Origin: a bacterium
Lineage (GTDB): Bacteria; Latescibacterota; UBA2968; GCA-2709665
Assembly: GCA_027619145.1 (NCBI GenBank)
Contig: JAQCGA010000052.1
Coordinates: 1-12,896, forward strand
Direction: 5' to 3'
Length of the DNA stretch: 12,896 nt
Position numbers and translations under genes: made by a program. The notes below the pieces were generated by a model that was not told where the DNA came from, did not search any database, and worked only from the letters and a program-made list of their open reading frames with translations. Positions 6,261 through 12,264 of this stretch are shown here, piece by piece. How positions within the stretch are numbered: position 1 is the stretch's first letter; each line of letters begins with the position of its first letter.

Positions 6261-6731
6261 ATGCCATTTATTGCTGTCGCCTGTCAACCCGTATCACGAA
6301 GGGAGACAGTCCGGGTGCTGGTTGTTCATTACTTATTGACAGCAAGGCGTGGATGGGGTCATATTACCGCAGGGCGTTGCGAGAGCTGCGGAGGCCAGAA
6401 TTTTCACAGGGCCTTCTCGGGGGCAACAGGCGTTGTGGACCTGGACTTCGGGTTTCGGATTCGGACCCGGCACAAATTGCGGTTGCGCGGAATTGACACC
6501 CCGGAACTGCCTGGCCCTCTGGCGCGAAAAGCCAAAAAATTCGTACAGCGTGCCCTGGCGCAGGTTTCCTTTATCGTTCTGACCACCACGAAAGTGGACA
6601 AGTACGACCGGTACCTGTCGGACGTCTTTTATTTGCCCGGAGAAATGGACCCCGAAACGGTGGTCCGGTGCAGGAGGTTTCTCAACCGAGAACTGGTGGA
6701 GGCGGGATTGGCGAAGCGGGTTAGAAGGTAG
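6261..6731 (+). CDS. Thermonuclease (SNase-like) family protein with damaged N-terminus
   Basis: Residues 59-156 match the staphylococcal-nuclease fold: KLRLRGIDTPE (72-82) supplies the equivalents of Arg35, Asp40 and Glu43 of the S. aureus enzyme, and DKYDRYLSDVF (113-123) the equivalent of Arg87. The calcium-binding DGDT motif expected about 20 residues earlier is SGAT (53-56), so two Asp residues are absent. The first ~50 residues, including CESCGG at 40-45, do not resemble the family, and no convincing ribosome-binding site supports the ATG at 6261. A candidate promoter lies inside the frame (6336-6365), so the true start may be further in, for example GTG in the VVDLDF segment. Either a degenerating gene or a catalytically altered relative. 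The fold assignment is solid, activity doubtful. Confidence 0.65.
   Translation: MPFIAVACQPVSRRETVRVLVVHYLLTARRGWGHITAGRCESCGGQNFHRAFSGATGVVDLDFGFRIRTRHKLRLRGIDTPELPGPLARKAKKFVQRALAQVSFIVLTTTKVDKYDRYLSDVFYLPGEMDPETVVRCRRFLNRELVEAGLAKRVRR
6336..6365 (+). promoter_or_regulatory. Candidate promoter inside the thermonuclease-like frame
   Basis: TTGACA (6336-6341) and CATATT (6360-6365) are separated by 18 bp, the same hexamers and spacing seen upstream of the helicase fragment. If used, transcription starts near 6372, after the annotated ATG, which argues for a later start codon or a displaced coding region. Confidence 0.35.
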
Positions 6732-6781
6732 GTAGTTGGGCACAAAAAGCGGGTGACTCGGATTCGAAAAAACAAGAACAA

Positions 6782-6830
6782 AGGCCGGGCGAACACAAGG
6801 TTCGCCCCTACAAGACCACAATCAAAAACA
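6782..6830. repeat. Extragenic palindromic repeat C
   Basis: Begins AGGCCGGGCGAACACAAGG and contains the inverted arms GGGCGAAC/GTTCGCCC around a 5-base loop, followed by CCTACAAGACCACAATCAAAA. Repeat D at 6865-6913 is a near copy 83 bp on. Together they fill part of the 394-bp gap between the thermonuclease-like gene and the toxin-antitoxin pair; in 6914-7051 I see nothing distinctive. Confidence 0.7.
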
Positions 6831-6864
6831 CGGGGTTCACCGAGAAACATAAAAACAAATTCAT

Positions 6865-6913
6865 AGGCCGGGCGGACACGGGGGTCCGCCCCTACAAAAC
6901 CACAATCAAAACC
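6865..6913. repeat. Extragenic palindromic repeat D
   Basis: Same unit as repeat C, here with arms GGGCGGAC/GTCCGCCC: the arm changes compensate each other, which keeps the hairpin. It is followed by the same ACCACAATCAAAA tail. It is preceded (6829-6853) by a CACGG..TCACCGAGAAACATAAA segment that also precedes repeat E at 8981-9005. Confidence 0.7.
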
Positions 6914-7051
6914 AACAGACATGAAAACTGGTTCGCGTACCAAATTCTAAAAACAGAGGGTGATTTTCTTGAAAAGCACCTTCTACTGTATGAGCTTCTG
7001 CCCTTCCCAAGATCATTGGAACGACCTATATTCTATTCATCGTTACACTGT

Positions 7052-7072
7052 GGGGGATCATAAACATCCCCC
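7052..7072. promoter_or_regulatory. Hairpin upstream of the toxin-antitoxin pair
   Basis: A perfect 7-bp inverted repeat GGGGGAT/ATCCCCC with a 7-base loop, 53 bp before the antitoxin start. A T-rich tract (7081-7097) follows after 8 bases. It could be an operator for autoregulation by the antitoxin complex, as is common for mazEF operons, or a weak terminator of transcription arriving from the left. Confidence 0.4.
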
Positions 7073-7125
7073 GCCGGGCTGTTTATATTTTTTAATATCG
7101 TCGGAATGCCGCAGGAGAAAACAGG

Positions 7126-7371
7126 ATGACCCGAATTGAACTGTTGGACGAATTGAAGAGGCTTTCTCCAGAAGACAGACTGGAACTCATAGAGGAAGCC
7201 CTTCGCCTGCTGAAAGAAGATATACGAAAGCAATCGCAGCATGTCTCAACGCCCAACCGGAGATTTCAATTGGCTGAAGCCGCCCGAGTATTGCTCAAAG
7301 ATTACGAAGAAGATTCCGAGTTAACCAGCTTCACGGATCTGGACGGCGAGGCGTTTCATGAACAGAAGTGA
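7126..7371 (+). CDS. Antitoxin of a MazEF-type pair
   Basis: An 81-residue acidic helical protein. The ATG at 7126 has AGGAG about 9 bases upstream. Its C-terminal part (RFQLAEAARVLLKDYEEDSELTSFTDLDGEAFHE) matches the recurring tail of small antitoxins paired with PemK/MazF toxins, the part expected to wrap and block the toxin; the N-terminal half (LLDELKRLSPEDRLELIEEALRLL) is probably the dimerising or DNA-binding part. Its 3' end overlaps the toxin start by 14 bp, the usual coupled arrangement. Role follows from context and the tail motif. Confidence 0.8.
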   Translation: MTRIELLDELKRLSPEDRLELIEEALRLLKEDIRKQSQHVSTPNRRFQLAEAARVLLKDYEEDSELTSFTDLDGEAFHEQK

Positions 7372-7702
7372 AATCTGGTTGATCAACCTGGATCCTACCA
7401 TCGGTGCCGAAATCCGCAAAACACGCCCCGCTGTCATTATAAGCGATAATGCAATTGGAATCTTGCCGTTAAAAGTAATCGTTCCCATTACCGAATGGAA
7501 AGACCGTTATGCAGCCGCTCCCTGGATGGTCCGGCTGGAGGTGAATACGCAAAACGGGCTGGAAAAAGATTCGGCGGCGGACACCTTTCAAATAAGATCG
7601 TTATCTCAGAAACGGTTTGTCCAGAAATTGGGATCTCTGCCTGATGAAACCATGCAGGCGATCTCCGAAGCGCTGGCCCTGGTACTGGCGATAAACGGAT
7701 GA
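7358..7702 (+). CDS. mazF: MazF/PemK family endoribonuclease toxin
   Basis: A 114-residue protein of normal family length. Residues 4-29 (SEIWLINLDPTIGAEIRKTRPAVIIS) carry the family signature, including the conserved Arg of KTRPAVIIS. VPITEW (41-46) supplies the conserved Thr. The C-terminal QIRSLSQKRF and the helix LPDETMQAISEALALVL also fit. MazF toxins cleave mRNA at short sequences and stop growth until neutralised. It starts inside the last codons of the antitoxin gene, implying translational coupling, and all the key elements appear intact. Confidence 0.92.
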   Translation: MNRSEIWLINLDPTIGAEIRKTRPAVIISDNAIGILPLKVIVPITEWKDRYAAAPWMVRLEVNTQNGLEKDSAADTFQIRSLSQKRFVQKLGSLPDETMQAISEALALVLAING

Positions 7703-7727
7703 CCCCAACGGCATGAAGGGATAAAAC

Positions 7728-8963
7728 GTGACTCCAACACCCGACCCCATAGACACCTTCTGGGAAGCCGGTCTGGATTGTTTGAAACCGGCACAGAAAG
7801 ACCTGGACCACGGTCTCGAAGTACACGGGGAAGCCCTCGTCTTCGAACTCTACGGGTTCGCGCCCAAACTCGCGCCGAACCCGGATACGATCAACGCTGC
7901 AATCGACGGAGGCAACCCGCCGGATCACGTGGACGAACTCACCGCGGCAGGCCGTGTCCTGGCCTTTCTGGACAAACCCGAAACCCGTGAAATCTACGCC
8001 CGAGCCTGGGAACGCGCCGGTGTGGACTGCATGTTCTTCAACGTGGCCGGAATGGACCGCCCGCCGGTCTTCTTAATGCGGCAAATCGCCCGGCACATCC
8101 ACGTCACAGACGAACTCGACGACACCGTCCAGCGCATCACCCGGCCGGATCAGGTCCTGGACGCAAAACGCAACGGCAAACGTGGCATCATCCTGGGTTC
8201 CAACGACGTCCCCCTGGCCAGCGAAGGAGAAAGCGTTCCCCGCGAACTGCGCTACGTCTCCACCCTGTACCACCTTGGATGCCGCACCATGCACCTCACG
8301 TACAACCGCCGCAACCTCATCGGAGACGGCTGCATGGAACGCAGTGACGCCGGGCTGAGCGACTTCGGGCACGCGGCCATTGCAGAACTCAACCGGTATG
8401 GCATCTTAGCCGACGTGGCCCACAGCGGCCACCAAACCAGCTTTGACGCCGCAAGAGCATCTTCCCAACCCATCGTAGCCAGCCACACCGGTGCCACCGC
8501 CCTCCACGACCACCCCCGCAACAAACCCGATGACGTACTCAAAGCCATTGCCGAAGACGGGGGCGTCATTGGCGTGGTTGCCTTGCCAGACTTCATTGGC
8601 CGGTCCGGCGACCTCAACGCTGTACTCGATCACATCGACTACATCACCCAGCTCGTAGGCGTAGATCATGTGGCCATTGGCATGGACCGCTCTTACAGCG
8701 CCCCGAACCTCGGCGCATCCATTGCACAGGTCCACCCCAAACCGCCGCCGCCGTTCTACGAACTCTGGCAACGCGGAACACTTGGCAACCCCAGGTACGG
8801 TCACCAGAACATGCGTGCCAGTACCGCCTGGACCAACTGGCCGCTGATCACTGTCGGCCTGGTCCAGCGCGGGTATACAGATGAGGACATCCGAAAAATC
8901 ATTGGTGAAAATACCCTCCGCATCTGGCGCGATGTGTACCGGGAGACTGCACCGGTTTTTTGA
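7728..8963 (+). CDS. Peptidase M19 (membrane dipeptidase-like) family protein with altered metal site
   Basis: GTG start at 7728 with AAGGGA about 7 bases upstream, 25 bp after the mazF stop; 411 residues, normal for the family. M19 enzymes hydrolyse dipeptides with two zinc ions. Recognisable parts: ADVAHSGHQTSFD (229-240, zinc-ligand His232), ASHTGATALHDHPRNKPDDVL (251-271, zinc-ligand His253 and substrate Arg264) and VDHVAIGMDRS (312-322, Asp320). Compared with human renal dipeptidase, the HxD pair reads YGF (42-44), the bridging Glu region reads GSND (157-160), and the substrate His of the LTH motif is LTY (190-192). No signal peptide or lipobox is seen, so it is probably cytoplasmic. It may have another reaction or one metal only. 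The fold is clear; dipeptidase activity should not be assumed. Confidence 0.85.
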   Translation: MTPTPDPIDTFWEAGLDCLKPAQKDLDHGLEVHGEALVFELYGFAPKLAPNPDTINAAIDGGNPPDHVDELTAAGRVLAFLDKPETREIYARAWERAGVDCMFFNVAGMDRPPVFLMRQIARHIHVTDELDDTVQRITRPDQVLDAKRNGKRGIILGSNDVPLASEGESVPRELRYVSTLYHLGCRTMHLTYNRRNLIGDGCMERSDAGLSDFGHAAIAELNRYGILADVAHSGHQTSFDAARASSQPIVASHTGATALHDHPRNKPDDVLKAIAEDGGVIGVVALPDFIGRSGDLNAVLDHIDYITQLVGVDHVAIGMDRSYSAPNLGASIAQVHPKPPPPFYELWQRGTLGNPRYGHQNMRASTAWTNWPLITVGLVQRGYTDEDIRKIIGENTLRIWRDVYRETAPVF

Positions 8964-8980
8964 GGGCAAAAAAAATCGAA

Positions 8981-9043
8981 CACGGAGGTCGCCGAAAAAC
9001 ATAAATCAAAGGCCGGGCGGACACAGGGGTCCGCCCCTACGAA
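8981..9043. repeat. Composite extragenic repeat E
   Basis: A CACGGAGGTCGCCGA..AACATAAA segment (8981-9005) leads into a palindromic unit at 9010-9043 with arms GGGCGGAC/GTCCGCCC. The same composite order occurs at 6829-6897. It lies just after the stop of the M19 gene. Confidence 0.65.
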
Positions 9044-9061
9044 ATATCAACAACAAAAACG

Positions 9062-9090
9062 CGGGCGAACACAAGGTTCGCCCCTACGAA
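9062..9090. repeat. Extragenic palindromic repeat F
   Basis: Arms GGGCGAAC/GTTCGCCC with a 5-base loop and the CCTACGAA tail; matches the core of repeat C. Second of four elements between the convergent M19 and ferredoxin genes. Confidence 0.7.
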
Positions 9091-9125
9091 AATCAACGTC
9101 GAAAACAAAAATCAACATCGAAAAT

Positions 9126-9150
9126 CGGGCGAAAGATTTTTCGCCCCAAC
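9126..9150. repeat. Degenerate palindromic repeat G
   Basis: A perfect 8-bp stem GGGCGAAA/TTTCGCCC with a GATT loop. Sequence has drifted from the consensus but the stem is retained. Placed between convergent genes, it could limit transcription from both sides. Confidence 0.6.
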
Positions 9151-9159
9151 GTCAAGAAC

Positions 9160-9187
9160 ACGGGCAACGCAGGGGTCGCCTCTACGC
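9160..9187. repeat. Degenerate repeat H overlapping the ferredoxin stop codon
   Basis: ACGGGCAACGCAGGGGTCGCC followed by TCTACG resembles the repeat consensus with weakened arms. The CTA of its conserved CCCCTACG tail is the TAG stop (9182-9184) of the minus-strand ferredoxin gene. Confidence 0.45.
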
Positions 9188-9787
9188 GACGCCGGGCGGG
9201 CGGTTTTCTCCCTGGATCCATTCCACGGTAATCGCTTTGGGGGATGTTGGACACTCGTACTGACAGACACCGCAACCCACACACCCTCTGGCCCACACGG
9301 TTACCTGACCAATCTCGTTCAACTCAATCGCCTTCTTGCCAATTGGGCACAGATCCACGCAGACGCTGCAATCCTCGCCTTTGGACCGCACACAAATCTC
9401 CGGGTCCACCTTTGCCAGCCCCATCCGAATCTGATCTCGCGTCAACTTCTCCAGCGCCCCACTCGGGCACACCTGCATACACGCCAGTTCATCGCACACC
9501 ACACACGGCTGCTGCTCTGCATCCACCACCGGCGTATCGGCCCGGCCCACATCCTCTGTTTTCAACGGCCGAATCGCGTGTGCTGGACAGGCTTCTATAC
9601 ACGCACCACAGCGGTGACACGTGGACAGAAAATCCCCCTCGGGAATTGCGCCCGGAGGCCGTAGCATTCGACGGGGCCGAGGCTGTACTGTTTCCAGCCG
9701 GTCCTCCACATACTCTGCTGCAGGTACCACGTACCGTTTCAGCACTTCTCTGAAAAACGACCGCCTATCGTGCGGACCCTCTGCCAT
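9182..9787 (-). CDS. Four-cluster 4Fe-4S ferredoxin, NapG/MauM-like, cytoplasmic
   Basis: An electron-transfer protein of 201 residues with sixteen Cys in four groups: C57-60-63-67, C95-98-103-107, C132-140-143-147 and C169-172-175-179, each closed by a CP or CPxG-like end. That supports four [4Fe-4S] clusters, as in NapG and MauM. An RRSFFREVL segment (residues 8-16) recalls a twin-arginine motif, but no hydrophobic stretch follows, so export is unlikely. ATG at 9785-9787 has AAGGAG that overlaps the TAA of the RidA-like gene (9 bp between stop and start), showing translational coupling. The C-terminal residues (GENRPPGVA) run into a repeat that supplies the stop. The redox partner is unknown. 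Confidence 0.88.
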   Translation of the reverse strand: MAEGPHDRRSFFREVLKRYVVPAAEYVEDRLETVQPRPRRMLRPPGAIPEGDFLSTCHRCGACIEACPAHAIRPLKTEDVGRADTPVVDAEQQPCVVCDELACMQVCPSGALEKLTRDQIRMGLAKVDPEICVRSKGEDCSVCVDLCPIGKKAIELNEIGQVTVWARGCVGCGVCQYECPTSPKAITVEWIQGENRPPGVA

Positions 9788-9796
9788 CTTCTCTCC

Positions 9797-10546
9797 TTAG
9801 AGATAAATCTCCCGCCGCACCCCACGCAAATCCATCTCGAACTCAATCTCTTCCACCGGGGGCCGGGTATAAAAACGTCGCACCCCCAACCGCGATGCCT
9901 TCCCAACCCCATCCAGCACCACCTTCTCCACCTGTCCTTCAAACGGATGCGCCGTGTACACATCTACCGCCGTCACCTGCTCCCAGGTTCCCCCCAACCC
10001 AGCAAGCCGCTTCCCCATCACGCTCACCACATAGGCCGCCTTCTCTTTCATCGCCTCCGCACTCGTCTCCCCCCGCCGAATAATCCCACCGCTGTCCAGC
10101 TCGCGCGAATGCAACTCCCCCGCACCGGCCACCACGAACGTCTCACCACCGGAACCCTCTGTTGACACCGTGTAAAAAAATCCGTACACCACCGGATCTC
10201 CTGGCGGATCGTTCACCGGTGCCACATTCGTACGCGCCACCGGATTTTCCCCGTCCACCAGAATCCCCCATTCTTCCAACAACGTGCAGTACGCTCGATT
10301 AAAGGCCACAAACCCATCCATCGGATACGGTTTGGAACACCGCAGCGCCACGCCACACAGCGCGTGTCGATCTCGCCCAACCGCTTTCAAATGTGCATCA
10401 ATCCGCTCAAACCCCTCCCGCCAGGGCGGCGCATCCAGAAACGTCGCCTGCACAACCTCATATCCTGCATCCGCCACCGCCCCACTCGAATACGGTGCGA
10501 TCCCTTTCAAAAACCGAAAATGCCCCTTCGGATTTGCAATCAGCAT
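9797..10546 (-). CDS. RidA (YjgF/UK114)-like protein
   Basis: A 249-residue protein. I chose the ATG at 10544-10546, with a strong GGGGG 5-6 bases upstream, over the ATG at 10570, which lacks one and adds eight residues. The C-terminal half has RidA-like features: GGTWEQVTAVDVYTAHPF (185-202), a typical Arg-preceding strand/helix pattern, and a final strand GVRRFYTRPPVEEIEFEMDLRGVRREIY. The N-terminal half (residues 1-125) may be a second, more divergent copy of the same fold, since single RidA domains are only about 130 residues. RidA proteins deaminate reactive enamines/imines; here the substrate is unknown. Coupled directly to the ferredoxin gene. Fold assignment moderate, function open. 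Confidence 0.65.
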   Translation of the reverse strand: MLIANPKGHFRFLKGIAPYSSGAVADAGYEVVQATFLDAPPWREGFERIDAHLKAVGRDRHALCGVALRCSKPYPMDGFVAFNRAYCTLLEEWGILVDGENPVARTNVAPVNDPPGDPVVYGFFYTVSTEGSGGETFVVAGAGELHSRELDSGGIIRRGETSAEAMKEKAAYVVSVMGKRLAGLGGTWEQVTAVDVYTAHPFEGQVEKVVLDGVGKASRLGVRRFYTRPPVEEIEFEMDLRGVRREIYL

Positions 10547-10577
10547 AGTTCCCCCTGAAGAATGAATCACTCACCCA

Positions 10578-10686
10578 AATGTCGGGCGAACACGCAGGTC
10601 CGCCCCTACACCGCACCCCGCAACACCTCCGCTTTCCCTTTGCGTCTTGGCGTCTTGGCCTGAGACGCCTTTCCTGCCCTCCTCTT
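10578..10686. repeat. 109-bp tandem repeat, copy 1
   Basis: First of two head-to-tail copies, 104 of 109 bases identical. Each has a palindromic GGGCGGAC-type core, then a segment with GCGTCTTGGCGTCTTGGC ending in the stem GGCGTCT/AGACGCC. In this copy the palindrome has one mismatched pair (GGGCGAAC against GTCCGCCC), so it folds less well than copy 2. Confidence 0.85.
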
Positions 10687-10795
10687 AATGTCGGGCGGAC
10701 ACGCAGGTCCGCCCCTACACCGCACCCCACAACACCTCCGCTTTCCCTTTGCGTCTTGGCGTCTTGGCGTGAGACGCCTTTCCTGCCCATCTCTT
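10687..10795. repeat. 109-bp tandem repeat, copy 2, reaching the M42 stop codon
   Basis: Second copy, with perfect arms GGGCGGAC/GTCCGCCC. Its last two bases fall in the TAA stop (10794-10796) of the M42 gene, and the shared CTCTTA at both copy ends shows that the duplicated unit includes the stop-codon bases. Its GGCGTCT/AGACGCC hairpin just after the stop could reduce read-through to the RidA-ferredoxin pair. Confidence 0.85.
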
Positions 10796-11855
10796 ACGCC
10801 CCCGGATCCATCAGATACGCAATCAGCAACCGCGCGGTATTCACAAGTCCGTCCACCGAACAAATCTCGTACCCGTGTGTATTCTCTCCCGGATACGCAA
10901 TACAAATCGAACGTCCCGCAGCCCCGGCCTTCTTCGCAATACTTGCGTCACTCCCGTAAGACGTAACCACCGCAGGTTGCGTGCCAAATCCCAAACCCGC
11001 AGCCAGACTCTCCAAATGCTTCAAGCTCCGCTCGTGGTACACCCCCTGTGCGTCAGCATACAGCAAAATTGGATCACCTGTATTTTTCGTCTGGTACTCC
11101 GGTGCGACCGGAGCAATATCCAGCGCCACCGCCGTATCGGCTGGCACCTGCCCAATCGAATACACCGCGCCCTGCGCCCCTATTTCCTCTTCTGAACTCG
11201 CAATCAAATACACATCCTGCGGCGGCTGATGCTCCTTCAGGTATCGCACCGCCTCAAGCAACATGGCCAGACCCGCACGGCAATCTAAATTGTACCCACA
11301 CAAACAATCTCCCAACGGCATTGCCACCTTCCGGGACCGGGCCAGCACCACCTTGCTCCCTACGTGTACGCCCTGCGCCAGCAACGCGTCTGGCGTGCAT
11401 TTCGTCTCCACCCAAAACGTCTCCCACTTCAGCGGCGCCCCCGTCTTTAGCGGACCCGCCGGACTCTCATCTGAAACGTGCTTCGACCCTACAGACAAAA
11501 TGCCCGGCACCGGTTCGGCGTTCCCCAGCACCTCCACCGGGCCTTCACCGACCGCCCACGGATGCAACCCACCCAGCGGCCGCACACGCAACCGGCCATT
11601 TTCCTCTACTCGTTTCACAATCATCGCAATCTCATCCATGTGTGCAGTCACGGCAATCGGTGCTGAATCGCTCTTCCCGCGAATATGAATCACAATCCCG
11701 CCAGATGCATCCTGCCAGACGCCATCGCCAAACGGTCCTATCTCCGCCTTCACAATCGCCTCTACTTCCCCTTCTGCACCGGGAGGCGCGTGGGCAAGCA
11801 TCAACTTCTCTGTAAGCGCAAGCAGCCGGGTGCGATCCACCGAAATTTCCGCCAT
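10794..11855 (-). CDS. M42 family glutamyl/deblocking aminopeptidase-type metallopeptidase
   Basis: M42 enzymes are large cytoplasmic assemblies (dodecamers in known members) that trim peptides from the N-terminus using two metals. All expected residues are seen: AHMDEI (His72, Asp74), NLDCRAG (metal-bridging Asp191), SSEEEIGAQGA (Glu223/224), ALDIAP (Asp246) and NTHGYE (His327). The length of 353 residues is normal. ATG at 11853-11855 has GGAGG 9 bases upstream. LDCR replaces the commoner D(N/D)R after the bridging Asp, a small difference. It is preceded by a promoter at 11932-11960 and followed by the tandem repeats, then the RidA gene. Family assignment is firm; substrate preference is unknown. 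Confidence 0.93.
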   Translation of the reverse strand: MAEISVDRTRLLALTEKLMLAHAPPGAEGEVEAIVKAEIGPFGDGVWQDASGGIVIHIRGKSDSAPIAVTAHMDEIAMIVKRVEENGRLRVRPLGGLHPWAVGEGPVEVLGNAEPVPGILSVGSKHVSDESPAGPLKTGAPLKWETFWVETKCTPDALLAQGVHVGSKVVLARSRKVAMPLGDCLCGYNLDCRAGLAMLLEAVRYLKEHQPPQDVYLIASSEEEIGAQGAVYSIGQVPADTAVALDIAPVAPEYQTKNTGDPILLYADAQGVYHERSLKHLESLAAGLGFGTQPAVVTSYGSDASIAKKAGAAGRSICIAYPGENTHGYEICSVDGLVNTARLLIAYLMDPGA

Positions 11856-11931
11856 TGGAACAACCTCCGTAAATTTTGATTTGCGGGTCTAAACCAATAC
11901 CTTGCCTTCCTTGTCTCCAGAAAGCGCCCCT

Positions 11932-11960
11932 AAAGTAGCGCAACATTCACCCGTTGTCAA
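11932..11960 (-). promoter_or_regulatory. Candidate promoter of the M42 gene
   Basis: Minus strand TTGACA (11955-11960), 17-bp spacer, TACTTT (11932-11937; three of six consensus bases). Start of transcription near 11925 gives a leader of about 70 bases. Confidence 0.5.
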
Positions 11961-12005
11961 GCAACCTGCCAGGCATCGCTCCACTTCTTTTTTTTGTTCC
12001 GGGGG

Positions 12006-12034
12006 TTGACATTCGAGGTATATATGCCGATAGT
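12006..12034 (+). promoter_or_regulatory. Candidate distal promoter P1 of the sigma factor gene
   Basis: TTGACA at 12006-12011, 17-bp spacer, GATAGT at 12029-12034 (four of six). The leader would be about 225 bases. Divergent from the M42 promoter, whose -35 is 46 bp away. Confidence 0.4.
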
Positions 12035-12147
12035 TTAAAATAAGTTAGGGGAATTTAATCCCATCATTCGAAAAGCTGATATACGCCATTTGAGGCCGCC
12101 ATTCTACAGAAAAAAACGCCAGATGCAGGTGGCAAGCGGATTTTCGC

Positions 12148-12176
12148 TTGACAACCCCCTCTGTCCGTCAAATATT
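12148..12176 (+). promoter_or_regulatory. Candidate proximal promoter P2 of the sigma factor gene
   Basis: TTGACA at 12148-12153, 17-bp spacer, AATATT at 12171-12176 (four of six). Transcription would begin near 12183, about 80 bases before the TTG start. P1, P2 and the M42 promoter together account for the 409-bp gene-free gap. Confidence 0.5.
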
Positions 12177-12264
12177 GTGTCAACCTGTAACCCCAGGGTA
12201 CCCGCCCGAATTTCCGGAATCCCGGATGACGTAAAAGACTCCAACCCCCCCCGAGGTGATTCTC

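Noticed and set aside
6333..6943. Minus-strand frames of 162 and 104 codons over the thermonuclease and repeats
   Set aside because: Shadows; translated repeats (GADPRVRPA-type text) are a known artefact of such extragenic palindromes.
6782..9187. CRISPR array
   Set aside because: Repeats are irregularly spaced, vary in sequence, lack uniform spacers and have no cas genes nearby.
9770..11815. Long plus-strand frames opposite the RidA and M42 genes
   Set aside because: Pro/Ser/Thr-rich antisense shadows of well-supported genes.
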